Made by a program: the position numbers and the translations under genes
Part shown: one piece after another, positions 1 through 5,507 of the stretch
Layout: each line of letters starts with the position of its first letter
Numbering within the stretch: position 1 is the stretch's first letter
Notes under the pieces: model-generated
The model's database searches: none
Seen by the model: the letters and a program-made list of their open reading frames with translations, nothing else
What the model was told of the DNA's origin: nothing
NCBI GenBank assembly: GCA_937936675.1
Contig: CALDDL010000041.1
Coordinates: 1-11,131, forward strand
Direction of reading: 5' to 3'
Length of the DNA stretch: 11,131 nt
Source of the DNA: an uncultured bacterium
GTDB taxonomy: Bacteria > Bacteroidota > Ignavibacteria > Ignavibacteriales > Melioribacteraceae

Positions 1-40
1 TGCATACGGTGTTTTGAAGAGTCTCAAAACACCGTATGCA
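1..40 (-). terminator. Perfect 17-bp inverted repeat, probable terminator of the M28 peptidase gene
   Basis: Positions 1-17 (TGCATACGGTGTTTTGA) are exactly complementary to 24-40, with a 6-base loop (AGAGTC). The hairpin begins 8 bases past the stop codon of the minus-strand peptidase gene, where an intrinsic terminator is expected. The run of T that would follow on the minus strand lies beyond the window edge, so the terminator reading is incomplete. It could also serve a convergent gene from the left, or be a dispersed palindromic repeat. Confidence 0.55.
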
Positions 41-48
41 GTAAATAT

Positions 49-1851
49 TTATTTCGCTTGCATTTCCATATTGAGTGTTACTTCTTTATCATCACGTAAT
101 ACCACTACATCCACTTTATCACCCGGATTGCATTCGCCGATTGCATACATGAAATCATAAATATTATCAATCGTTTTGCTGCCGAATTTTATCATAATAT
201 CTCCCGGTTTCATTCCGGCTTTTTGAGCTGAGCCACCTTCGGATACACCTGAAATTTTATATCCTTTCCCATTATATCCAAATTCAGGAACTGTACCCAC
301 GGTTACTTTAGAGCGTGCAGCACCTCTCATTGAAGGAGCTTCTACTTTCACGAAGTCAGGTCTCTTTTCAGAATTTGCATTATCTAAAGCAATATCAGAG
401 GCTAATTCCGCTACTTTTCTTAACCCATCAAAATTAATCTTATCGTAATCATCACTCGGTTTATGATAGTCGGTGTGAGTACCAGTAAAAAAGAATAGAA
501 CAGGTATATTTTTATTAGTAAAAGATTGATGATCGCTTCCACCGGAACCTGCATCATTCATTCCTAATTGAAATGCATATTTATTTTCTTTATTGAGTAA
601 GTCTTTCCATATAGATGAAGTACCTGTCCCGATAACTGTTAAACTGTTCACAGAATCGAGTCTTCCGATCATATCCATATTTAACATTGAAGTAATTGCT
701 TCTAATTCAACAGGGGAATTGTTAGTAAAATAAGTTGAGCCGAGCAAGCCCATTTCCTCACCGGAGAAAGTTATGAAAATTATACTTCTTTTAATATCAG
801 ATTTTTTTGAAGCTAATTTCTCTGCAGTTTCTAATACGCCCGTAGTTCCCGATGCATTATCATCAGCACCATTATGAATCATAGGAACATCGCCTTTATA
901 CATAGAAGCGGTTTTTAGCTGGTCAATGCCAAGATGATCATAATGTCCTCCAATAACTATATATTCATTTTTTAATATAGGATCGCTACCTTCAAGAATG
1001 GCAGCAACATTTCTTCCTTTATTATGAACATATTTTGTCTCAGTTGATAATTTTACTTTTTCACTATCTAAAGAAAAAGAGTTAGGTGTTTTTGAATCAT
1101 CAATTCCTTTTTGAATATCTGCAAAATCCTTTCCTTTAAAGGAGAGTAATTCTTCAATAACATCTTTTTTTACTTGGAAGGCTGCAAGCTCATCAATACC
1201 CATAGCACCATCGAAACGCAATTCCATCAATTCATCTGCTTCATTTTTCGGATGAGGAGGGTTTACGAATATTATCCCTGCCGCACCTTTTTCTTTTGCA
1301 GTATTTGCTTTAACTCTATATGAAGAATAACGATCAAATTCAGTTTTCGAACTATCATATTCAGGGTTGTATCTCATTACAACGACTACTTTATTCTTTA
1401 CATCGATTCCTGCATAATCATCATAATTCAGTTTTTCGGATGAAATCCCATATCCGGCAAATACTAAATCGAACTCACCTGACTTAACACCCGAAAATGG
1501 TGCTGTGGTAAAGTCTTTTCTAAGCTCAAGTGTTTTAGTCTTGCCATCAAATATTAATTCTAAAGAATTATTTTTTGTTAAATCGATTCTTTCAATGAAA
1601 TCAAAATCTTGAAAATATGAATCGCCAAAAGCCGGTTTAAGACCATCTTTAACGAAACTATCTTTTATATAATTTGCGGCTTCTTTCTCTTCGGGCGAAC
1701 CGGTAAATCTGCCTTTCATTTTATCGTCTGCAAGATATTTTAAATGTCCTTGTATATCTTTAACCGTAATTTCCGGATCAGACCAAGTTTTTTGTGCTGC
1801 AGTTTGTGAATATATTAGCATAAAAAGTAATAAGAATATACTTTTCTTCAT
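49..1851 (-). CDS. Exported M28-family zinc aminopeptidase with PA and C-terminal PDZ domains
   Basis: This is a predicted secreted or periplasmic di-zinc peptidase that removes N-terminal residues or degrades peptides. The chosen start is the ATG at 1851, preceded by AGAGG about 7 bases upstream. It gives a 600-residue protein opening with a classic signal peptide (MKK, hydrophobic stretch, cleavage near residue 20 at TAAQ). The frame extends 11 codons further upstream without a comparable start. A protease-associated (PA) domain spans about residues 126-280. The M28 catalytic domain spans about 280-490, with zinc ligands His303 (GGHYDH), Asp331 (GADDNASG), Glu366, Asp393 (NMDM) and His463 (HTDYH), and catalytic Glu365 (SGEE). 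All of these are intact. A PDZ domain fills about 510-597, with GSAQKAGMKPGD as its core. This PA-M28-PDZ order is known in Bacteroidota-type secreted peptidases. The gene lies 79 bases downstream of the Fur-family gene on the same strand, so co-transcription is possible. The substrate is unknown. Confidence 0.93.
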   Translation of the reverse strand: MKKSIFLLLFMLIYSQTAAQKTWSDPEITVKDIQGHLKYLADDKMKGRFTGSPEEKEAANYIKDSFVKDGLKPAFGDSYFQDFDFIERIDLTKNNSLELIFDGKTKTLELRKDFTTAPFSGVKSGEFDLVFAGYGISSEKLNYDDYAGIDVKNKVVVVMRYNPEYDSSKTEFDRYSSYRVKANTAKEKGAAGIIFVNPPHPKNEADELMELRFDGAMGIDELAAFQVKKDVIEELLSFKGKDFADIQKGIDDSKTPNSFSLDSEKVKLSTETKYVHNKGRNVAAILEGSDPILKNEYIVIGGHYDHLGIDQLKTASMYKGDVPMIHNGADDNASGTTGVLETAEKLASKKSDIKRSIIFITFSGEEMGLLGSTYFTNNSPVELEAITSMLNMDMIGRLDSVNSLTVIGTGTSSIWKDLLNKENKYAFQLGMNDAGSGGSDHQSFTNKNIPVLFFFTGTHTDYHKPSDDYDKINFDGLRKVAELASDIALDNANSEKRPDFVKVEAPSMRGAARSKVTVGTVPEFGYNGKGYKISGVSEGGSAQKAGMKPGDIMIKFGSKTIDNIYDFMYAIGECNPGDKVDVVVLRDDKEVTLNMEMQAK

Positions 1852-1930
1852 TTTATTCCTCTTATTGATTTTATATTGTTGCAAAATAAAATTATTATCT
1901 GAATTGAACTAAACTTTTTTACATGTACTT

Positions 1931-2377
1931 TCATTTTTTTGTACAATCAGGATTATCCAGACAGTTACCATATATATTTAATGAATAACCCGTTATTGCG
2001 AATCCTTTTTGAGCTGATATTTCTGCAACAATCTTTTGAATCTTAGGACTAGAAAATTCAGTTATTGTTCCACATTTTGAGCATATTAAATGATCATGAT
2101 TTTTTCTATCGTAATTGGATTCATATCTGGTTTTGTTTTCACCGAAATTTCTTTTACATAAGAGTGCGCATTGAGTTAATAACTCAAGAGTATTATAAAC
2201 TGTTGCACGTGAAATCCTTGATTTCTCTGATTTCATTTTGATATATAGCTCATCGGCTCCAAAATGTTCGTCAAAATTTAAAGCTGCTTCGAGCACCTCG
2301 AATCTCTCGGGGGTTATCCGATATTTACCTTGCTTTAAAAATTTATTAAATTCTTCTTTTGCTTTTTGTGAGTTCAA
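1931..2377 (-). CDS. Fur/PerR-family metal-dependent transcriptional regulator
   Basis: This is a 148-residue DNA-binding repressor of the Fur superfamily. The N-terminal winged helix is visible (RITPERFEVLEAAL at 20-33; recognition helix SRATVYNTLELL at 56-67). The C-terminal dimerisation domain has NHDHLIC (93-99). The structural zinc site is C99xxC102 plus C139-x5-C145. Residues matching the PerR regulatory site are His38, Glu86, His94, His96 and Glu107. PerR proteins have Asp at the 86 and 107 positions while Fur proteins have Glu, so the metal site looks Fur-like even though the divergent neighbours are peroxide-defence genes. The start is odd. The frame opens with TTG at 2377, has no clear Shine-Dalgarno, and overlaps the stop of a three-codon ATG frame. 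No in-frame ATG or GTG lies between the TTG and the upstream stop. It is transcribed divergently from the dodecin-peroxiredoxin operon, a layout typical of a local and often autoregulated repressor. The family is sure; the Fur versus PerR subtype is not. Confidence 0.92.
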   Translation of the reverse strand: MNSQKAKEEFNKFLKQGKYRITPERFEVLEAALNFDEHFGADELYIKMKSEKSRISRATVYNTLELLTQCALLCKRNFGENKTRYESNYDRKNHDHLICSKCGTITEFSSPKIQKIVAEISAQKGFAITGYSLNIYGNCLDNPDCTKK

Positions 2378-2406
2378 TTTGTCATAGAAATTATTTAGAT
2401 TTAGTC

Positions 2407-2435
2407 TTTATAAAAATAGATATATGCTTTATTAA
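2407..2435 (-). promoter_or_regulatory. Candidate sigma70-type promoter of the Fur-family gene
   Basis: Read on the minus strand there is TTAATA (2435-2430), a 17-base spacer and TATAAA (2412-2407). This would place the start of transcription near 2400, about 23 bases before the TTG start. The -35 match is only partial and the region is very AT-rich, so a chance match is possible. Confidence 0.35.
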
Positions 2436-2445
2436 ACGCAAAGCA
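2425..2445. promoter_or_regulatory. Inverted repeat TGCTTT-N9-AAAGCA in the divergent control region, possible operator
   Basis: The 122-base gap between the Fur-family gene and dodecin must hold both promoters. It contains a perfect 6-bp inverted repeat with a 9-base spacer (2425-2430 and 2440-2445), overlapping the candidate -35 of the regulator. This is a reasonable place for a shared operator. It does not resemble the classical Fur (GATAATGATAATC) or PerR (TTATAATNATTATAA) box, so its link to this regulator is only positional. On the plus strand a Bacteroidota-like TAnnTTTG element (TATTTTTG, 2447-2454) lies downstream and could belong to the dodecin promoter, but no convincing partner element was found. 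Confidence 0.3.
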
Positions 2446-2499
2446 CTATTTTTGTATCTAATTTAAATATGGAACTTTTTATAACTAAATGGAGTTATT

Positions 2500-2697
2500 A
2501 TGTCAAAGACCTTTGAAGTGGTAGAATTAGTAGGAATTTCTACTGAAAGTTTGAGTGATGCAGTCAAACAGGCGTTAGAATCTTCCGGAAAAGAAAAACC
2601 CGTTAGTTGGTTTGAAATTACGGAGCAAAGAGGTAGAGTTACTCAAGATGATAAAATCGAGTTTCAAGTTACAATCAAAATAGGCAGAAAATTATAA
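2500..2697 (+). CDS. Dodecin (small flavin-binding protein)
   Basis: This 65-residue protein has full dodecin length. Dodecins assemble into hollow dodecamers that bind FMN, riboflavin or CoA-type ligands, buffer free flavin and quench its light- and oxygen-driven radical chemistry. Diagnostic features are VELVGIS (8-14), the following helix (about 16-30), Trp37 in SWFEITEQRGRV (the flavin-stacking tryptophan and following strand) and the closing strand QVTIKIGRKL. A GGAG sits 5 bases before the ATG. It is the first gene of a plus-strand operon, 21 bases ahead of a peroxiredoxin and divergent from a Fur-superfamily regulator. This suggests flavin sequestration is linked here to oxidative-stress defence. 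The family assignment is firm; the ligand is inferred from homologues. Confidence 0.9.
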   Translation: MSKTFEVVELVGISTESLSDAVKQALESSGKEKPVSWFEITEQRGRVTQDDKIEFQVTIKIGRKL

Positions 2698-2718
2698 ATT
2701 AATTCAAGGAGATAAATT

Positions 2719-3201
2719 ATGGCATTAACAGTTGGTTCAAAAGCACCGGATTTCACTCTTAAAAATCACAGTTTAGAAGACGTTTCTTTAAGTGATTTTA
2801 AAGGCAAAAAAAATGTTGTTTTACTTTTCTTCCCATTAGTGGGAACATCGGTTTGTGAAAAAGAATTATGTTCTACTCGCGACTCAATGCTAAATTATGA
2901 AGACCTTGATGCTCAGGTATTAGCAGTAAGTGTTGATAGTCCATTCGCTCAGAAATTGTGGGTTGATAAACTAAAATTTAATTTCCCATTACTAAGTGAT
3001 TTTAATAAAGAAGTAAGTAAAACTTATGGTACATATTATGATGTATTTGCCCCCGGTAAATTTGATTATCTGGGAGTAGCTAAGCGTTCTGCTTTCGTTA
3101 TTGATAAAGATGGCGTTATTCAATATGCTGAAGTTTTAGAAAATGCAGGTGAAGAACCTAATTACGAAAAAATCAAAGAAACATTGCACGGCTTACACTA
3201 A
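2719..3201 (+). CDS. AhpE-like peroxiredoxin (thiol peroxidase, redoxin domain)
   Basis: This 160-residue thioredoxin-fold peroxidase should reduce hydrogen or organic peroxides in the cytoplasm; no signal peptide is seen. The peroxidatic motif PxxxTxxC is complete: Pro39, Thr43 and Cys46, with the conserved activating Arg123. A second cysteine, Cys51, lies five residues later (C-x4-C), the spacing of the resolving cysteine in PrxQ/Bcp enzymes, whereas canonical AhpE is a 1-Cys enzyme. The rest of the protein (VDSPFAQKLWVDKLKFNFPLLSD, around residues 72-94, and YLGVAKRSAFVID, around 117-128) looks AhpE-like. An AAGGAG lies 8 bases before the ATG. The gene is probably co-transcribed with dodecin upstream and, past a hairpin, with bcp downstream. 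Its physiological reductant is unknown. Confidence 0.9.
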   Translation: MALTVGSKAPDFTLKNHSLEDVSLSDFKGKKNVVLLFFPLVGTSVCEKELCSTRDSMLNYEDLDAQVLAVSVDSPFAQKLWVDKLKFNFPLLSDFNKEVSKTYGTYYDVFAPGKFDYLGVAKRSAFVIDKDGVIQYAEVLENAGEEPNYEKIKETLHGLH

Positions 3202-3212
3202 TATAATATTCG

Positions 3213-3249
3213 TGGGGCTTGGCTTTTAATATAAAAAAGCAGAGCCCCA
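3213..3249 (+). terminator. Intercistronic hairpin between the two peroxiredoxin genes
   Basis: TGGGGCT (3213-3219) pairs with AGCCCCA (3243-3249), and an inner GCTTTT (3222-3227) pairs with AAAAGC (3235-3240). A 2x2 internal loop separates the two stems. The arm is followed by AATATTTCGG rather than a solid T-run, so it is a weak terminator at best. It may be an attenuator, an RNA processing site or a 3'-end stabiliser that sets different levels for the genes before and after it. It ends 18 bases before the bcp start and leaves the CGGAG ribosome site free. Confidence 0.5.
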
Positions 3250-3267
3250 AATATTTCGGAGAAAATA

Positions 3268-3726
3268 ATGATTGAAGAAGGAAAAAAAGCACCCGCATTT
3301 AATTTACCGGATCACGAAGGTAAAAAGCATTCATTGAAGGAATTTTTGGGTAATGATATTGTTCTTTATTTTTACCCTAAAGATATGACTTCCGGCTGCA
3401 CTAAAGAAGCTTGTGATTTTCGAGATACGATGCCCAAGTTCGATAAATTAAATGCGGTTGTTATTGGAATCAGTGGAGACTCCCCAGAATCACATCAAAA
3501 ATTTATTACTAAGAATGATCTGAACTTTTTGCTCTTAAGTGATGTTAATAAAGAAGTACTTGAAAAATATGGTGTCTGGAAAGAAAAAAGTATGTATGGA
3601 AGAAAATATATGGGAATTGAAAGAACTACCGTTATTATTGATAAAGAAGGAAAGATTAAAAAAATATTTTCTAAAGTTAAGGTGCCCGGACATGCAGAAG
3701 AAGTTCTTAAGGTATTAATAGGATAA
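3268..3726 (+). CDS. bcp: Bcp/PrxQ-type peroxiredoxin (thioredoxin-dependent thiol peroxidase)
   Basis: This 152-residue cytoplasmic peroxidase has the typical Bcp length. It carries FYPKDMTSGCTKEAC, with Pro37, Thr41, peroxidatic Cys44 and resolving Cys49 in the C-x4-C spacing that defines PrxQ/Bcp enzymes, plus the activating Arg119 (IERTTVIID). The N-terminal GKKAPAFNLPDHEGK and the KYGVWKEKSMYGRKYMG region are also characteristic. CGGAG lies 6 bases before the ATG. It follows another peroxiredoxin after a 66-base gap containing a hairpin, and precedes the pterin genes by 4 bases. It therefore sits at the junction of the peroxide-defence and pterin halves of the cluster. The assignment is secure; substrate preference (often lipid or organic hydroperoxides in the family) is not visible. 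Confidence 0.93.
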   Translation: MIEEGKKAPAFNLPDHEGKKHSLKEFLGNDIVLYFYPKDMTSGCTKEACDFRDTMPKFDKLNAVVIGISGDSPESHQKFITKNDLNFLLLSDVNKEVLEKYGVWKEKSMYGRKYMGIERTTVIIDKEGKIKKIFSKVKVPGHAEEVLKVLIG

Positions 3727-3730
3727 ATTA

Positions 3731-4138
3731 ATGATATACGTTACCCGAAGAGAAGTTTTTAGTTCATCACATCGTCTCTTCAATCCAAAATTAAATGATG
3801 AAGAAAATGACCTGATTTTTGGTAAGTGCAATAATCTTAATGGTCACGGGCATAATTATGTTCTTGAAGTGGTCGTTGCAGGTGATATCAATCCTATTAC
3901 AGGTTATGTTATTGATCTAAAGATGTTAAAGACAATTATCATAGATAATGTAATAAAAAAAGTTGATCACAAAAATCTAAATATGGATGTTGATTTTCTT
4001 AGTGGGATTATACCAACTGCCGAAAATATTGCAGTTGGAATTTGGAATCAATTAAAAGATAAAATTCCTGCCGGAAAATTATATTCAGTAAAATTATACG
4101 AAACAGAAAACAATTATGTAGAATACAAAGGTGAATAA
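3731..4138 (+). CDS. 6-pyruvoyl-tetrahydropterin synthase / QueD family protein
   Basis: This is a 135-residue zinc enzyme acting on 7,8-dihydroneopterin triphosphate, the GTP cyclohydrolase product. Zinc ligands are His14, His39 and His41 (NGHGHNY). The catalytic set Cys33, Asp79 and His80 and the pterin-anchoring Glu124 (YETENNYVEY) are all present. Numbered against rat PTPS (Cys42, Asp88, His89, Glu133), each is offset by exactly 9. Cys33 in CNNLNGHGH excludes the cysteine-lacking PTPS-III folate branch. QueD enzymes of queuosine synthesis keep the same cysteine, so motifs alone do not decide between 6-pyruvoyltetrahydropterin and 6-carboxytetrahydropterin as product. Context favours the former: folE overlaps it and a sepiapterin-reductase-like gene follows, with no queC or queE in the window. 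The gene starts 4 bases after bcp and uses an AGGA inside the end of bcp. Confidence 0.88.
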   Translation: MIYVTRREVFSSSHRLFNPKLNDEENDLIFGKCNNLNGHGHNYVLEVVVAGDINPITGYVIDLKMLKTIIIDNVIKKVDHKNLNMDVDFLSGIIPTAENIAVGIWNQLKDKIPAGKLYSVKLYETENNYVEYKGE

Positions 4139-4709
4139 ATTGGATAGCAGTAAAATTGAAAAATGTGTTACTTCGATTTTGGAAGAGATCGGTGAAGATA
4201 AAAATAGAGAAGGATTAATAAAAACTCCTCAACGTGTGGCGAAAGCTTATGAATTTCTGACTCAGGGATATAATACTAATATTGAAGATGTTCTAAATGG
4301 TGCTATTTTTGAAGAAGAGTATGATGAAATGGTAATCGTAAAGGATATAGATTTTTATAGTATGTGTGAGCATCATATGCTTCCGTTTTATGGCAAAGTG
4401 CATGTAGCTTATTTACCACAAGGAAAAATAGTCGGTTTAAGTAAAATTCCGCGTATAGTTGATGTATTTGCACGAAGACTTCAGGTACAGGAAAGAATGA
4501 CAACACAAATAGCTGATACTTTAGAAAAATATCTTGAACCAAGAGGTGTCGCCGTGGTTGTTGAAGGTTTTCACATGTGCATGATGATGAGGGGAGTGCA
4601 AAAACAAAATTCAATTACTACTACTAGTGCTATGTGCGGGGTATTTAAAAATACTATGCGTACAAGAGCAGAATTTCTTGATTTAATTAAACTCCAAACC
4701 CTGCGATAA
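4131..4709 (+). CDS. folE: GTP cyclohydrolase I (FolE)
   Basis: It converts GTP to 7,8-dihydroneopterin triphosphate and formate, the first step of folate, tetrahydrobiopterin and queuosine synthesis. The frame has 192 residues, a typical bacterial length. Zinc ligands Cys79, His82 and Cys150 and the catalytic His81 and His148 lie in SMCEHHMLPF and VEGFHMCMMMRG, matching E. coli Cys110, His113, Cys181, His112 and His179. REGLIKTPQRVAKAY (26-40) and GLSKIPRIVDVFARRLQVQER (102-122) are family signatures. The start is not settled. GTG at 4131 overlaps the previous gene by 8 bases, while TTG at 4140 (three codons in) has AAGGTG 6 bases ahead and lies just after that gene's stop. The GTG start gives an N-terminus whose length matches Bacillus FolE. 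Translation is probably coupled to the upstream synthase gene. Confidence 0.95.
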   Translation: MNKLDSSKIEKCVTSILEEIGEDKNREGLIKTPQRVAKAYEFLTQGYNTNIEDVLNGAIFEEEYDEMVIVKDIDFYSMCEHHMLPFYGKVHVAYLPQGKIVGLSKIPRIVDVFARRLQVQERMTTQIADTLEKYLEPRGVAVVVEGFHMCMMMRGVQKQNSITTTSAMCGVFKNTMRTRAEFLDLIKLQTLR

Positions 4710-4711
4710 AT

Positions 4712-5410
4712 ATGAAAACAATATTCATTACCGGAGCAAGTTCGGGAATTGGGAAAGAGATTTCATTAAAATTTTTATCGAATGGTTATAAGGTAGTAGC
4801 AGCTGCTCGAAGAATTGATCTATTAGAAAAGATTAAAAATGAAAATGAAAACGGAAGTAATTTTCTGCCTTATAAATTAGACCTTTCTAAGTATGAAGAA
4901 TCTAGAGCTGCATTAGAACAAATCGCCTCCGAAAATAAAATAGATACTTTAATAAACAATGCAGGCATAACATCATTTACTTCAGCTTCTGATGATAGTA
5001 TAGAAAAGATAAAAAATATTATTGATATAAACCTTGTTGGTTCAATATTAGCGATAAAATCTGTATTGTCCGAGATGATTAATAAAAATTCAGGTACGAT
5101 AATCAATATTCTTTCGGTGGTAACAGAAAAAATATTTACTAAAAGTAGTGCGTATTCTGCTTCAAAGGCGGGATTACTCGCTTATGTAAATGTACTTAGA
5201 GAAGAAGTAAGAGCGAATAATATCAAAGTAATAAATGTGATTCCGGGAGCCACAAAAACTCCTATCTGGCATCCTAAAGCAATAGAAAAAAATTCTGAAA
5301 GAATGATGTCCCCTAAAGAGATAGCAGACATTATTTATGATTTGCATTTATTAGAGGGAATTATGGTGCCGGAGCAGCTCACTCTCCGCCCAATCCAAGG
5401 TGATCTTTAA
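4712..5410 (+). CDS. Short-chain dehydrogenase/reductase, sepiapterin reductase-like
   Basis: This 232-residue NAD(P)-dependent SDR has a Rossmann fold. The cofactor loop is TGASSGIG (7-14), Arg33-Arg34 after the second strand points to NADP preference, NNAG is at 82-85, and the catalytic tetrad is Asn107, Ser135, Tyr148 and Lys152. The C-terminal part (PGATKTPIW ... MMSPKEIAD ... EQLTLRPIQGDL) resembles, from memory, Chlorobium sepiapterin reductase (PGAxxTPxW, MMxPxxIA, LRPTSGD). The gene begins 2 bases after folE with no Shine-Dalgarno, so translation is probably coupled. With folE and a 6-pyruvoyl-tetrahydropterin synthase directly upstream, reduction of 6-pyruvoyl-tetrahydropterin to tetrahydrobiopterin is the most coherent role. 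SDR substrate cannot be read from sequence, and another reductase activity remains possible. Confidence 0.85.
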   Translation: MKTIFITGASSGIGKEISLKFLSNGYKVVAAARRIDLLEKIKNENENGSNFLPYKLDLSKYEESRAALEQIASENKIDTLINNAGITSFTSASDDSIEKIKNIIDINLVGSILAIKSVLSEMINKNSGTIINILSVVTEKIFTKSSAYSASKAGLLAYVNVLREEVRANNIKVINVIPGATKTPIWHPKAIEKNSERMMSPKEIADIIYDLHLLEGIMVPEQLTLRPIQGDL

Positions 5411-5458
5411 AATAAAAAAAGGATAAGCAAAGGAGGGCTTTTTACCCTTCACTTATCC
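5411..5458 (-). terminator. Intrinsic terminator of the minus-strand Spy-like gene, shared with the convergent operon
   Basis: GGATAAG (5421-5427) pairs with CTTATCC (5452-5458), with a further inner pairing of GGG with CCC. On the minus strand the stem is followed directly by a run of T (complement of the A-rich 5411-5420), making a strong rho-independent terminator for the gene at 5508-6053. On the plus strand the hairpin follows the SDR stop immediately but lacks an equally good T-run, so it may stop both convergent transcripts with unequal strength. No gene or other structure is seen in 5459-5507. Confidence 0.85.
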
Positions 5459-5507
5459 TCTATTCATCAACTGCATTTTTTATTTCTAAATTGTTTAAAT
5501 AATTTTA

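Noticed and set aside
1852..1930. Separate promoter for the M28 peptidase (minus-strand TATAAA before its start)
   Set aside because: A -10-like hexamer exists but no -35 partner was found at 16-18 bases in this AT-rich gap; read-through from the regulator gene is equally likely.
4303..4614. Open frame on the minus strand inside folE
   Set aside because: It is antisense to a gene with complete catalytic residues and has no recognisable domain or ribosome site.
4870..5106. Open frame on the minus strand inside the short-chain reductase gene
   Set aside because: It is a shadow of the SDR reading frame; the hydrophobic composition comes from the reverse complement of AT-rich codons.
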